DNA of 64,000 bases from contig CM060881.1 of the NCBI GenBank assembly GCA_030762935.1, positions 96,088,001 to 96,152,000 on the forward strand, given 5' to 3'. A program made the position numbers and the translations under genes. This DNA comes from Hymenopus coronatus (Eukaryota; Arthropoda; Insecta; Mantodea; Hymenopodidae). The notes beneath the pieces are model-generated. The model was not told where the DNA came from. It did not search any database and saw nothing but the letters and a program-made list of their open reading frames with translations. Every line of letters begins with the position of its first letter. The stretch's first letter is position 1. Shown here piece after piece: positions 12,271-22,986 of the stretch.

Positions 12271-13754
12271 CAAATTACTGGCTTTTTTTCTTTTACTATT
12301 GGACTTAAAGCCTGTAGAGAAGAATATTGCTAAACCTAGAGAAGAATATTGCTAAAAAGGTTTTATTTAAAATTTAAGAACCTAAAGAAGGACTCATGTT
12401 GTAAAGTGACATGTTTGCTGCCAAAGTTCTAACCACCATCTCAAAAGTGGAGAAGCAAAAATTACAGGACAAACATCAGCCTTGTTCAAGAGGCTTAAAC
12501 GTTCATAAGAAGTGATATGAAGAAAGCAAAGATGAAGTATCAAATGTTTAACATTTAACATGGAAAAAACCTGGCCACTTGTGGCAATATTGCTTTATAA
12601 CAGACAGCTTTGCCTGTAAACTGTGGCATTCATGCAGGAAAGAAAAACAAGGGATACTGACTGCTATATTTAGATGGAAGGGACAGTCAGTCAGGGAGCT
12701 CAAGAAGTGGGGACATGTGTACTCTACCACATAAAAAATAAGATTTTTAGGAGCTGAATTTGTCGATATACAGTTGTGGAGGACAGAATAGAAATATAAA
12801 ATTGACCCCGATGTTGCTTTTGTTCACAGCTATCTTCGAACAAAATTTTCCAAGATTTCTTATATCAGTTCACTGCTTTCTACCAATTGATGCTGACTTT
12901 TCCAATAAAGAATTCAGCTTTGAAGCATCAACAAAGGATTTATTTTACTGAAGATTATATTAAGATAATGACAGCTTGCAGAAAGAAAAATCCTCTGGAG
13001 TCACAAAAGTGTAATTATTTTCTTGGAGCTACTAAAGTGGAAACAACGGTCCCAAACAGAAAGGTGGATATGAATAAAGAAAAGGTATCCTGGTGCAGAC
13101 GAGGGACACAGTGTTTGACAAAGAAAATTGATTTTCCATTTTTGTCAGAAAATCTTTTTCTGCACAGTTTTCAGAGGTAGGCATTAAGAAACATCAAACT
13201 GGTCGACTCTGAATTTGTACGAGAAACTGGCGCCTCTTTGGCCCAACAGAAAAGCCAATACCCCTTCAAAGTTACAGGACCTAGAGTCTATTATGCATTT
13301 AATTCCTGGAGATGCAAAAAAGTTTTATGTAGCTTGATGGGAGGTGATTTTGGAGGTGATTTTGGGGGTTTTTCAAGGGATGCAGATAAGATCAATGAAA
13401 ATGACTTCTCTCAATGATTAGTATGTTTACTCTATAAGTTGCATTTTCTGTATAACAGATCATTATTAAAATGAAAAAAAAATTAATATAAAAGTTAGAT
13501 GAGCAGAATTTAATTTAAAGCATAAAACTTTTGCAGAAAGGACCAAACAACAAAAATATGTATAATTGCAAAAATTAAAAAGGTATAAGAGTTCAACCAA
13601 AGATATGATTCATAATACACCTATACTTTAGGTTACATCTATTATCATTTCATTATATTTATTTGTGAATTTTTATTGATATTTAATTTTAAATGTTTTT
13701 TATCAGTTCGAGTATCATGTTGGTTGGTTCCTTTCTGAAAAATGTGGTCCATTT
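12271..13754. other. Unidentified intronic stretch with scattered open frames
   Basis: Several overlapping short frames (about 12400-13180 on the plus strand) read as hydrophilic peptides but match nothing I know. A short tandem duplication of GTAGAGAAGAATATTGCTAAA-like units lies at 12311-12355. The sequence may be the remainder of an element into which the mariner inserted. Confidence 0.3.
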
Positions 13755-13995
13755 ATGATGCTGCAGTTTTCTCCTTTTGCTTAGTACCCTTGGACATAGT
13801 GTGCCCAGTCTTCATATTGCAAATTGTAAAAAATAAAACCTATAAATACATGGTAGAACCAGGAGCTATATATAAAATATTCAGACTTTAATTATTATGT
13901 TGTTGTCTTCAGCCTTATAAGTTATTATGCTCCAGTTTTCACATTTTCGCAAAGTACTCTTAGATTTAGCATGTCAGGTTTTAATATTGTAAAAA
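13714..13995 (+). repeat. Long direct repeat, right copy plus partial third copy
   Basis: The unit TATGATGCTGCAGTTTTCTCC to about 13940 matches 7530-7735 in the same orientation, followed by a shorter third copy from about 13920 (ATGCTCCAGTTTTCACA). Just before it, GGTTGGTTCCTTTCTG is the inverse of a GAAAGCAACCAACC motif at the right end of the left copy. Confidence 0.5.
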
Positions 13996-14146
13996 ATTCT
14001 CATAATTATCTTGTTTCAATATTTTATTAATAAAGCTTGAATTCATCAGGACTCGTGTAATCTCAGTAATTAAACTAAACCTATTATAATGGTAAAGCTC
14101 CTCTCTTGTGTATACATTGAAAGGTACACAGGGTACCATTAGTTAT

Positions 14147-14325
14147 TATTGGAACCAGTTGAAAAATTCAATGCCACAGCTGGGATGTGAACAGGGTTCT
14201 CCTGCTCTCTATGTGATTGCTCCAACCATTGAGCTACTGTGACAATTTGCAGGTATGCCATTCAATCTTCCAATCTTCTTTCCCGGCTGTGGCATTGGAT
14301 TTTTCAACTGGTTCCAATAATAACT
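14147..14325. mobile_element. SINE-C foldback pair
   Basis: A minus-oriented SINE-C head (GCTCAATGGTTGGAGCAAT; the B box has lost its match) is followed by a second, opposite fragment. TTGGAACCAGTTGAAAAATT at the left is the near-perfect inverse of AATTTTTCAACTGGTTCCAA-like sequence at about 14300-14322, giving arms of about 40 bp. Confidence 0.55.
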
Positions 14326-14507
14326 AAACTAAACCTTTATTTCTGTATATCCTTGAAAGGCAGGCGGGGGGGATTTGCTGTTTGACTTACTGCATGAAAT
14401 TAGCACCTTGCAAGGGCGTAACACCACATTTTGCAAAATTAATTTAGTTTTATAATTCATTTCTCTTTCCTACTTGTTAAAAGCTTTTATTCTGTATGTC
14501 AAAACAG

Positions 14508-14616
14508 AAAGAAGACCTCATCAGAAGCAGGAAGCATCATCATTGATCCCATCATTTCTGAAACTTCAACTGCAGCAGAAGAATCATCCATGGAGATTAG
14601 CAAGATTGAACTTCGG
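14508..14616 (+). CDS. RSPH10B: RSPH10B-like, exon 2 seen (N-terminal linker)
   Basis: Exon bounded by an AAAACAG acceptor and a CGG|GTAGAT donor. Its first base completes a Gly codon with the preceding exon, then 36 codons follow (KKTSSEAGSIIIDPIISETS, then an acidic EESSMEISKIELR end) and the exon closes in phase 0. The acidic, Ser-rich composition suggests a disordered linker leading into the MORN array. Support comes from phase continuity on both sides (2 in, 0 out) and from the absence of stops in that frame, rather than from recognisable similarity. Confidence 0.7.
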
Positions 14617-14831
14617 GTAGATATAATTTTTAATTGAAGGTTAATCACTTACTTTTATATAATCTGTAGTATCCTATATATGAATTAAGATGAGCATTGT
14701 CAATTTAACGTCACATATTTTTTCTAATATTTTATAAAATGGAAGAAATTTTACAAAGTTTATAAAATGGACACTTAATTGTGCTGTAAACTTCTTTAGT
14801 AAAATTTATATATGAAATATATGCAAGAAAA

Positions 14832-14880
14832 AAAAAGTCTGATGTGTTCCATTCACATGACTCTCTACCTGATCTACAGT
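14832..14880 (-). mobile_element. M1 element, terminal fragment
   Basis: Only the right end of M1 is present (GTCTGATGTGTTCCATTCAC then ATGACTCTCTAC). It lies just left of a mariner relic. Confidence 0.5.
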
Positions 14881-14929
14881 GCATTGCACCAGGTGAACCA
14901 ATTCCAAAAAAAAGGCAATGTCAATTTTG

Positions 14930-15391
14930 TCATCTAACAGGTTATGGCGAGTGTTTTCTGGGATGCACAGGGAATTATTTATATTGATTCCTTGGAAAAG
15001 GGTAAAAGTATCACTGGTGACTACTACACAAGCTTACTACAATGTTTGAGTGATGAGGTGAAAAGAAAAATACCTCATTTGGCAACAAAAAAAAAAGCCA
15101 TAGTATTTCATCACGATAATGCTCCGGCCATCGTTCAGTCATTGCAATGGAAAAAATGTGCGAATTAAAGTTGGAATTGTTTCAACATCCATCCAATTCA
15201 CCAGATCTAGCACCCAGTGACTACCACCTTTTCCCAAACCTCAAAAAATTTCTTGGAGGGCGAAGATTTCATAGCAAGTCATTAATGTGGTTAACAGCTA
15301 TTTTGAGGAAATTGATAAATCGCACTACAGAGATGGTTTAATTAAATTAGAACACCGATATGACAAATGTATTAGCCTTTCTGGAGATTAG
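14930..15391 (+). pseudogene. mariner transposase relic, C-terminal half
   Basis: Catalytic-domain half of a second mariner subfamily. It reads VFWDAQGIIYIDSLEKGKSI, then FHHDNAPA (second catalytic Asp), then PNSPDLAPSDYHLFPNLKKF-type sequence, and ends RYDKCISLSGD followed by TAG at 15389-15391. A frameshift near 15160 splits it and the N-terminal half is absent. It differs from the relic at 11160-12270 and is closer to the one at 19745-20140. Confidence 0.75.
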
Positions 15392-15449
15392 GTGAGAAAT
15401 AAACAACTTTTTTTTTAAATGCTGTTTTTATTGAGAGGGCCAGAACTTA

Positions 15450-16140
15450 TCAGCCAACCCTAGTAATAAAGGAAAGTCAGAACACACACAAAAGCAAGCA
15501 CTTAGATATTAAATAAAAATAATAGTTGCAACAAATCTTCACTTATCTTTTGGAATCCTTGCTTTGGACCAGTTTTGCAATCAATTTATTGCATTATCAA
15601 CAACATTTCTTTTGGTCCCAGTTTTGGTCTGGTTTTTGATGTTTATTTACAATGTTATGGTTACTGCTACTAGGTGTTGTGTACTAATGCATTGCTAACT
15701 ACTGGATTCAAAACAAATTTGGTAAGAGAGTCAATTGGAGATATATCAAAATTCATTGCATGATTTCTATACTTTAATATAAATATTTTCTCCCAAACCA
15801 TTAAATCTATGGGCCCATTTAAGTATTTTAAAAATTTAATATCTGGATTTATATCATGATTAAATTTCCAAAAATGTTCTGCTACAGCTGATTTATCAAT
15901 TTGTTTGTATTTAATATTCCTAAAGTGTTCTTTTACTCTGGTTTCCAAATGACGTTTAGTCTTACCAATATAAACAAGGTCACAATTTAAACAATTTAAT
16001 TGATAAATGCCAGATTTTTTATTTTTTGAAATTTCATCCTTTTTAGAAAAGCCTAACAATTTTTTTATACTGTATTTAATCCTCTTATATAAATGAAAAC
16101 ATAATATAAATTTTGAGCACCAAAAAATTATCTTCAACTT
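15450..16140 (-). pseudogene. Penelope-like element 3' end with intact GIY-YIG endonuclease frame
   Basis: A 155-codon minus-strand frame (15670-16137) carries a GIY-YIG nuclease signature: SGIYQLNC, then LVYIGKTKRHLETRVKEH (Y-I-G, conserved Arg, E-H) and a downstream AEHFWKFNHD. Penelope-like retroelements fuse such a domain to the C terminus of their reverse transcriptase, which acts in target cleavage. The tail WEKIFILKYRNHAMNFD also fits. The reverse transcriptase part is missing, so this is a 5'-truncated copy. The 3' flank to about 15450 recurs at 41455-41605. It is not a host gene. Confidence 0.8.
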
Positions 16141-16164
16141 AAATCAATATATTTAATTGAATAT

Positions 16165-16325
16165 AACCCATACATGCACATGCACACACTTTTTTTTTTT
16201 TTCTAAAAATGATTATTTGGATTCAGGGGGCTTCAAAACATATTTATAGTGAATTATTTTGCGTGGAATACAAAGTCTACCAATTATGAACATTGTGTAT
16301 ATATATACTAGAGAAGGTAAAAATT
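16165..16325 (-). mobile_element. M1 element, palindromic-end fragment
   Basis: Contains the block from the internal microsatellite (ACATGCACATGCACACAC) through the ATTTGGATTCAGGGGGC motif to a degraded end CTAGAGAAGGTAAAAA. The other end is missing. Confidence 0.5.
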
Positions 16326-16558
16326 GATATATGTATTGTAAATATATGCATCCACATTTCCTTCTGACCTTTTGATTTTTCTATGCTACTAAGGAAAGTT
16401 TGTGGTGATTACAGTCAGTTTTGTCTTCTTTTATTAGCAAACATGCCCAGGTTTTAACAGTTTTAAAGTAATTTCTTGTAGTGTAGTCTCTTATACCCTG
16501 AGCATATCTTGCAGGTCACTTGCATTGTAGGTCTATTCAAATCATAACAAGGAATTTT

Positions 16559-16590
16559 CAGAAGAAGAAGAAGAAGAAGAAGAAGAAGAA
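16559..16590. repeat. (GAA)n microsatellite
   Basis: About ten GAA units in a row. Confidence 0.9.
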
Positions 16591-16779
16591 AGACCATTTA
16601 TTAACTCAAAGAATTCAAGAGAATAAAATATGGATAAGCTTGCCTAAGGAGGCGCATGACAGCTTACTATATCAACACACTGTATAATTTACATAATTTT
16701 GTGTTATAAAATACATTTTATGATTCTTATTGCATGATGTGTTGAGGAATTACTTTTTGATGTGTAAGAAAGTGGAGGG

Positions 16780-17150
16780 CAATGCTGTTTGCCAAACTGA
16801 TCATCACCATGATGATTGTTACTTTTGCAAGTGCTAAGGTAGGAATTTATGAAAGATGTTCATTTTACCAGCTCAATGAATGAAGTTGAAAAAAATGCTT
16901 GGGATGGATCCAGAGGAGTTGTTAAGAAATTTCTGGGCAGTGTGAAAGATCTAATAAAAAGAAATCTTCTGAAATGTGTTGGAAAATTTCAGACTGCTTG
17001 GCTATAATTTGAGCTTCATTTCTTCAAGTCTTATCTTCCCACCAAATTTAGCAGCAAAGTAAAAATTTCACCAGGACTCCATAGATAATGGACCAGAGAA
17101 CACTCGGGAAAATCACGTACCCGAAGGAAAAAGAGCTTCACAAGATAACA
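16780..17150 (+). pseudogene. Mobile-element-associated ORF relic of arthropod type
   Basis: From about 16877 the frame reads NEVEKNAWDGFRGVVKKFLG and SVKDLIKR, and after frame shifts a 'FLPxK..S...HQD' -like region (about 17030-17100). This resembles a protein common in arthropod repeats with the pattern 'A-W-x-x-F-x-x-V-v-x-x-F-L-G-N'. I know the pattern but cannot name the family with certainty. Multiple stops make it a relic. Confidence 0.35.
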
Positions 17151-17319
17151 TAATTCTCAAATTCATCATTATCATCATCAGCAGCAGCAGCAGCAGTTTT
17201 TTGTTTATTTTGTTTAAAAGTGATATAAGATCATATAATATTTTTTTTAAATTTTACAATTATATTGAACTTTGTCATTTTGGCAAAATGATATGTGCTA
17301 TGGAAAAACATAATGCATT

Positions 17320-17625
17320 TTTACTTTCTCTAGCCCATATGTACAATGTACTTAGTGGATAGAGAAGGTATTGTATTCCACACAAAAATTTGATGTCGAG
17401 ATTTCACCTGAAATAAATGTTTTGAAGTTCCCAAAGTCCGAAAAAAGCATTTTTACTTTCTCTACATGTACTATGAACATAGTGAATAGAGAAGATATTA
17501 TTTTGCACCCAAAAATTCAATACCGAGATTTCACTGGAAATATTGGTTTTAAGATCCGCTGAATCCAAAAAAAAAGAGCATTTTTTAGAAAAGTAAGTGT
17601 GCGCATGCGTGTGTGCATGTGTCAG
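17320..17625 (+). mobile_element. Two M1 left ends in tandem
   Basis: Two successive copies of the M1 palindromic end (ACTTTCTCTAG at 17324 and ACTTTCTCTAC at 17455), each followed by the TTCCAC/TTTGCAC...GAGATTTCAC block. The first copy stops at its AAAAAAGCATTTT segment exactly where the second starts. The second runs on to the microsatellite position (GTGTGCGCATGCGTGTGTGC). Confidence 0.65.
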
Positions 17626-17639
17626 TTCTAGAGATGGTA

Positions 17640-18508
17640 CCAATCTCACCAGATATACACATTACCTACAAAACATGTTCAGCTAATTAATTACTTAGTG
17701 AAACAATCAAGTCTAAATTTATAGTTATTGTTTTGTATGTTTTAAGTTTATCAACAATAAAGTTTACTGCTTTGCATCATTTATGTAACAAGTTTGAAAA
17801 GTTATAGTTCATTGCCAGTAAAAACCAAAATTGTGAAATACATAACTGAGTATTCCTTTCTATATCCTGAATATAAACAAGATTATATTCACCCATATCC
17901 GGGATGCACGAGTGTATGTCTATCTCTCAATCAAGAGATTCGGAGTTCATATCTTTTGCATATTACCTGGATAAGCTTTCTTCTAAGGTTTTTCCTTATA
18001 CTGAGAAGAGGCATGTCAAGTAACTCTACGCCCATTTGAGCTTAATTTCAACCATTAATTCATTCATTTAGCATCTGATTTGATCTACACGGTTGAAGGA
18101 CGTGAAGCTTCAAGGAAGAAATTAAAGAAGAAAAGAAAAAAAAGAAAAGTGATAATATTACTATTTGAAACTGTCTTAATTGAAACATTCATTGTGGTTA
18201 AGAAAAGAAGTGTTGAAGCATAATATTTATATGAATAGTATAATAATTATAATGCAAAAGCAATTTCTGTGATGAATGGAGAAGGTTTTTGACTGCTAAA
18301 CATTAGAACTGTTTTCCTAATTAGTTGAAAAAGCAGTTATTATTTATGACATCTAGCTGGTTTACCTAACATTGTACAGGTGGCTTTCTAAACCGCAAGT
18401 AATAGTTTTATTAATTGCATTTATCTCCTTTAGTCTTCTTAATGAATTTATTGGAAAATATTCTAGAAGTATTTATGATGAGGATTCCCCTTTAAGGCCT
18501 CTTAACCT
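17640..18508. other. Non-coding intronic stretch
   Basis: No recognisable element or coding region. The open frames at 17794-18039 and 18372-18590 show no family features. Confidence 0.4.
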
Positions 18509-18521
18509 CTTAAATCTTAAA

Positions 18522-18820
18522 AAAATAAATAAATGGCGTGTTATTTATGGATGCTCTTTAACTACAATGGTTCTCAGCGTCCCATTCTAAATTGAGCATG
18601 AAAGACCAATTAATTTTGCTCAGAGGCCTCTCTATCAGGCTTGAGGTTCTTTTACGTGCCGTAAATCTACCACATGGGACCAACGGCTTTACTTCCCTTC
18701 TGAAGGAAGCCATGCTAAAGATTTTTACACCCGAAAAAATCCATCGTCCTCCGCCGGGTTTGAACCCGCGACCTTGGGTATATGAAGTCAGCATGGTAAC
18801 CATTACACCACGGAGGGCGA
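18522..18820 (-). mobile_element. SINE-A, full length, with 13-bp target-site duplication
   Basis: Well-preserved copy. The tRNA-like head at the right reads, on the minus strand, TGTAATGGTTACCATGCTGA (A box) and GGTTCAAACCC (B box). The body has CGGAGGACGATGGATTTT and the conserved GTAGATTTACGGCACGTAAA. A 13-bp direct repeat CTTAAATCTTAAA lies at 18509-18521 and 18821-18833. The good match to other copies suggests a fairly recent insertion. Confidence 0.85.
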
Positions 18821-19007
18821 CTTAAATCTTAAAGGACTACGTTATTCCTAAAATGGATGAAAAATCTATTGATATTCATGGAAATGGTTATAAAACTTGG
18901 AAAATGTTACACTTTTGATTTCCTTAATTTTCCGTTGATAGTCTTTCAAATTCTGGAAATGAATATGGCCTGAAAATGGTTTTTAGGTAACTTTTGGTGG
19001 TATAATG

Positions 19008-19121
19008 ATTATCAGAATTTGAAGAGGTAGAGTCAGATTGAAAAGCACAATGCCATAGCTGGGATTTGAACCATCTGGTTTTCCATCTAGTTGTTTTCAC
19101 CACTGAGCTACCATGACCATG
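19008..19121 (-). mobile_element. SINE-C head, split by a SINE-A insertion
   Basis: Reverse orientation: AATGCCATAGCTGGGATTTG is followed by CCACTGAGCTACCATG, the B- and A-box regions of SINE-C. A SINE-A copy interrupts it at the ATGACCATG site. Sequence at 19450-19540 resembles the far 5' segment of SINE-C (compare 31615-31680) but in the opposite orientation. Confidence 0.6.
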
Positions 19122-19422
19122 TAAATGTAATTGGTGTGTTATTTATGGACGCTCTTTAACTACAGTGGTTCTCAGCGTCCCATTATATATTGGGTGTGAA
19201 AGACCACTTAATTTTGCTCAGAGGCCTGTCTATCAGGCTTGAGGTTCTTTTACGTGCCGTAAATCTACAACACGGGACCAACGGCTTTACTTCCTTTCCG
19301 AAGGAAACCATGCTAAGGATTTTTACACCCGAAAAAATCCATCGTCCTCTGCCGGGTTTGAACCCACGACCTTGGGTATATGAAGTTAGCATGGTAACCA
19401 TTACACTAAGGAGGTTGACAAA
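19122..19422 (-). mobile_element. SINE-A, full length, nested in SINE-C
   Basis: Highly similar to the copy at 18522-18820, including the head (ATGGTTACCATGCTAAC, GGTTCAAACCC on the minus strand) and body. A 9-bp direct repeat ATGACCATG (19113-19121 and 19423-19431) fits a target-site duplication within the SINE-C head. The two SINE-A copies lie about 300 bp apart in the same orientation. Confidence 0.8.
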
Positions 19423-19744
19423 ATGACCATGACTTAAGTACTTATAGAGGTTTTAAGTCACCATTGGGGCATAGCATCCCACAATAATTTGAGATCCCCT
19501 TGTGGGGAAAATATGACCCAGTTGGAGTAAATTTCATAAGCACTTAACCATGGACTTTATAATTACCAACTATTAGGTCAATCAATATAAATTAATTTTT
19601 TCTTCCACACCAGTCATGTGTAGGACAGAAGTTGAAAGAACTTATGAGAATATTTGAGTGCAGTGTAAGATAATAACAGTAGATAAATTTAAACACTTTC
19701 ACCTAAATTCTTTTTGGCCCAAAAGCTAAACAGTTTTCAATAAT

Positions 19745-20140
19745 ACCTGACATCAATATTATGTCTCTGTCTCAATGATGACCTCCACATTTGATCTAAA
19801 TTTTGTTCCTGTGACTCATGTCTTTTGTTTAGGAACAAGAAAAAATCATAGGGAGCCAGGTTAGACGAGTATGAAGTATGACAGCAACTAATGAAGTTTG
19901 GCAGCGAAAACTCAATAGGAATGTGCTGGTGCATTGTAGTAAAACAGTACTTTCTTCTTTGCCAAATGGGCCTGTCTCTCCTAACTTTTTGTCAAATAGA
20001 GCCAAAAACTCACCGCAGTATTGTCCTGTAATTGTTTTTCCTTTTTCTAATAAGTCAGAGAGTATGACAATCCTTGTATTCCAAAAAATTATCACTATTT
20101 TTCTGACTGCTTCACAAGAAGTTTCGATTGTTACTTGATC
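19745..20140 (-). pseudogene. mariner transposase relic, central part
   Basis: The minus strand reads VIFWNT-like sequence, then LLEKGKTITGQYCGEFLALF, DKKLGETGPFGKEE, a degraded HHDNAPA region, and YSSNLAPYDFFLF (family 'Y-S-P-D-L-A-P-x-D-F-F-L-F'). Frameshifts near 19930 and 19850 break it. It belongs to the same broad subfamily as 14930-15391 but in the opposite orientation. Confidence 0.7.
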
Positions 20141-20370
20141 ACTCAGTACAGTGTACGCACAATCATAAACAGCTTTAGGTAGGCATTATAATCTTGTCAT
20201 TCATTAAGTGAACAGGCTTGGCACTAGCCAGCTATAGATTACGGAGAAGATTCTTGAATAAGCACCTGTATAACTAGCATAAGAAGCATGACTAACATCA
20301 TTAAAGGTACCTACTGTAGTAATACCATTTGTGTTCATTTATTTATTTAATTTTTCTCCCTGCATTTTAG

Positions 20371-20526
20371 GAATCTGTACCATCTGAAGAAGAAATCAAA
20401 TTTGAGCCGCCAGATGAAAATGTGACTGTTGTTTTCACCAATGGAAATGTATACACTGGCAGAATGTCACTTAAATCTATGGAAGGCAAAGGTTCATTTG
20501 CCTGGGCTGATGGATCAAGATATGAG
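20371..20526 (+). CDS. RSPH10B: RSPH10B-like, exon 3 seen (start of MORN array)
   Basis: Exon of exactly 52 codons between a TGCATTTTAG acceptor and a GAG|GTGATA donor, phase 0 on both sides. It starts with an acidic stretch (ESVPSEEEIKFEPP), then enters the first MORN repeat: VYTGRMSLKSMEGKGSFAWA with the expected G-x-G and W-A-D-G-S pattern. It ends in the middle of the next repeat (RYE), completed as Y-E-G-D-F by the following exon. MORN repeats in RSPH10B form the elongated head part of the axonemal radial spoke. The Y-x-G...G-x-G periodicity is directly visible. Confidence 0.9.
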
Positions 20527-20853
20527 GTGATATATTGTGTTTTAATTTTGTTAAAGATAACTAAACCAGGTATGCAATGTGTTCTAATTTGTTTTCATTT
20601 TCATGTAAGCCAAATTCTACCTCATGACCCCATTATTTAAGAACAAGTTTGTAATCAAAGCAGTTATAAACAAGGAAGCAGCAGCAGAATTTCTATTTGT
20701 CTACCAAGGATTCAGCAACCTTAAGCATTACACATCCGTTGTTGTAATCAAAAGGTTTATGTGTTCTTATTTTAAAGCTGGACATTTCAGTACAATAAAT
20801 TGCATACCCTAATTTAAAAATAAATACAGGAATTAATACAGGGAAGATTTCTT

Positions 20854-21362
20854 CATTTTAATTTGAGCCAGCTTAATACACACTCTTGAGACCATTTATA
20901 GCTTTTTTAAAATAGAAGATCTGATTTTGTTACAGTTCATAACATCCTCAGTTTCTTTATTCAGTTGAATCATACGAGTTGATGGCATTGCCTTCATCTT
21001 CCCCTGCACTGCCCTGATTAAATATGTTCTGCTGTGTTCCTTGCTGACTTTAATAAAGTGATTGTTAACTGGGACATAACTTACCTAAAATCAGCTGGGA
21101 CTACAGCAGAACTGACAACTTGAAAAAATGTAATATACAATCAGAATTAATGAAATTGTACACAAAAATAGACAATCAGCTAATTTCCAAGTTCATCAAT
21201 CCCAGCATCGGAGGGCAGTGCAATAGAACGAGGAAGAAGTTGCCATCAATGCACATGGTTCAAGCAAAGAAACTGATAGCTTGGCAAATCATGATCATCT
21301 ATTTTATAAATAAATGTAAGTGAACTCTCAAGAGTGTTTTAAGCTGGCTTAAGTTAAAATGA
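20854..21362. mobile_element. Candidate MITE with about 45-bp inverted ends
   Basis: CATTTTAATTTGAGCCAGC at 20854 (continuing TTAATACACACTCTTGAGA) is the near-perfect inverse of the right end CTCAAGAGTGTTTTAAGC then TGGCTTAAGTTAAAATG (to 21362). The roughly 510-bp unit has no transposase. A short open frame (21120-21323) inside it is not recognisable. No clear target-site duplication could be fixed. Confidence 0.6.
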
Positions 21363-22986
21363 ATACCCTGAAATCAGGTGATTTTTATTTTATGGTTTTG
21401 AAGTTTGAGGACCTCTTATTTTTATCATTACCTACTGCTCTTTTAATATAAAAACTAAAATATTAAAATCTAATTTAGTGTGAAATGAACAAAATTAAGG
21501 TTGATTTCAAATTAAATGATCTCTGTCACTGAACACTACTATATTACCAACCAATGAGAGTCTTGTAGTGTTGTCATACTAATAGGAGGTGTTGTACATC
21601 AAGTGATCTATCCCTAGTAAATATCACCCAAGTCCAAATATTCTAATTTTGTAAAATTTAATCCACAAGGAAGGTAGAGGATAATGTTTGTAATACAGCT
21701 GTAACATGCCCATATATTTGATCACAGCTGTGCATAACATCATTTGGTATGTAATTATATAGTATTATAATGAAAACTATTCCTAGGATAGTACTAAAGT
21801 AATTATTTTGAATAATCAGTACAAATTTGTTTGCTGGCTCTGTGCTGTTCAAGATGAGAGTCAATAGCTCACTTAATCTGCTAAGCTGAATGCTGCATCT
21901 GGAGAACATATGCTGTTACATGTTGATGATATAAAAACCTGTGGGTCTTCAGGGTTCAAATATTTTAGATCAGTAATCACTTGTTGTTTTAGGTAGCAAT
22001 AAAACAGAACAGGGATGTATTTATTCTTGCATTTACTTTAAGAGGTGCATTTAGAGGAAAAGCAAAGGAGCAGCTAATATGAAGTCAGGCTCTATCATAT
22101 TAAGATGTACACATTATTTAAAGGTACAGCAATGAGGAAGAGAGAAACCAACTTGACTTAAAAATGCTCAGCAATTTACTGCTGAAGTTGTGGTGTAGGC
22201 AAATCAAGTGAGTTTCATGCAGTAGTTGCACTACATTTACTAGTCAGTGTGAAAAGAGCTATCAAAGTGGCACAGTTAATGACAACTTAAGATTTGCTAG
22301 AGAGCAAAACTCTTCCCTTAAGTTTTCTTATAATTGTTTGCTGAAAACTTGAATAAATTGTTGCTAATAAAGAGAAACCAATCTTCACAAAATTGACATT
22401 GTAATTCTATATTCCTTGAGTTATGTTTCAAAACCCAAGCAACTTTCAGCAATGAAAGCATCATGCTCACTTATGGTTTCCATTTCACTGACAATAATTA
22501 CAGTTTCTGAGCAGTGCTAAAGTATGTGATGTGTTCCTTGTATTTCTAAAGTATTATATTTTTTTTTTTTTTTCTAAAATCACTCCCTAAAAGTACATTG
22601 ATTAAATATTTTCCTCACTCAGTATCTTAAAGTCTGGATATGTTGACTAATAGTAATTATTACTTCCATTTAGCTTTAATTTTGTTTTTTTATTATTATT
22701 ACCACTGCTGCTGCTGCTTATATTTATTACTATATATTTATTTTATAAGGTTTCCTGAGCCATAGCTCATAACGTGGGAATGATAGGCAAAGAGTCCTGT
22801 CTAAATTTAACACATAATATTGTAAAAAAGGACTAAGAACTCAATATTAAACACTGCCACATAAAAACAAGATGTGATTAATAACCAATTCTTTCATGAA
22901 CAAATTAGTTTAATAACTTTTCTATGCAACTTTATATATTTATAGCTTTACTTTAATGTCCTTTAACTTGGTTGATCATATTGGAC
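21363..22986. other. Non-coding intronic stretch
   Basis: AT-rich. A 14-T tract lies near 22560 and a short CTG/TTA cluster at about 22690-22720. I see no gene, SINE or M1 copy. Confidence 0.4.

Noticed and set aside
18522..18825. Open frames on both strands that recur at 19183-19426, 35447-35641, 42086-42352 and 47269-47508
   Set aside because: The similar peptides are translations of SINE-A copies, not a gene family.
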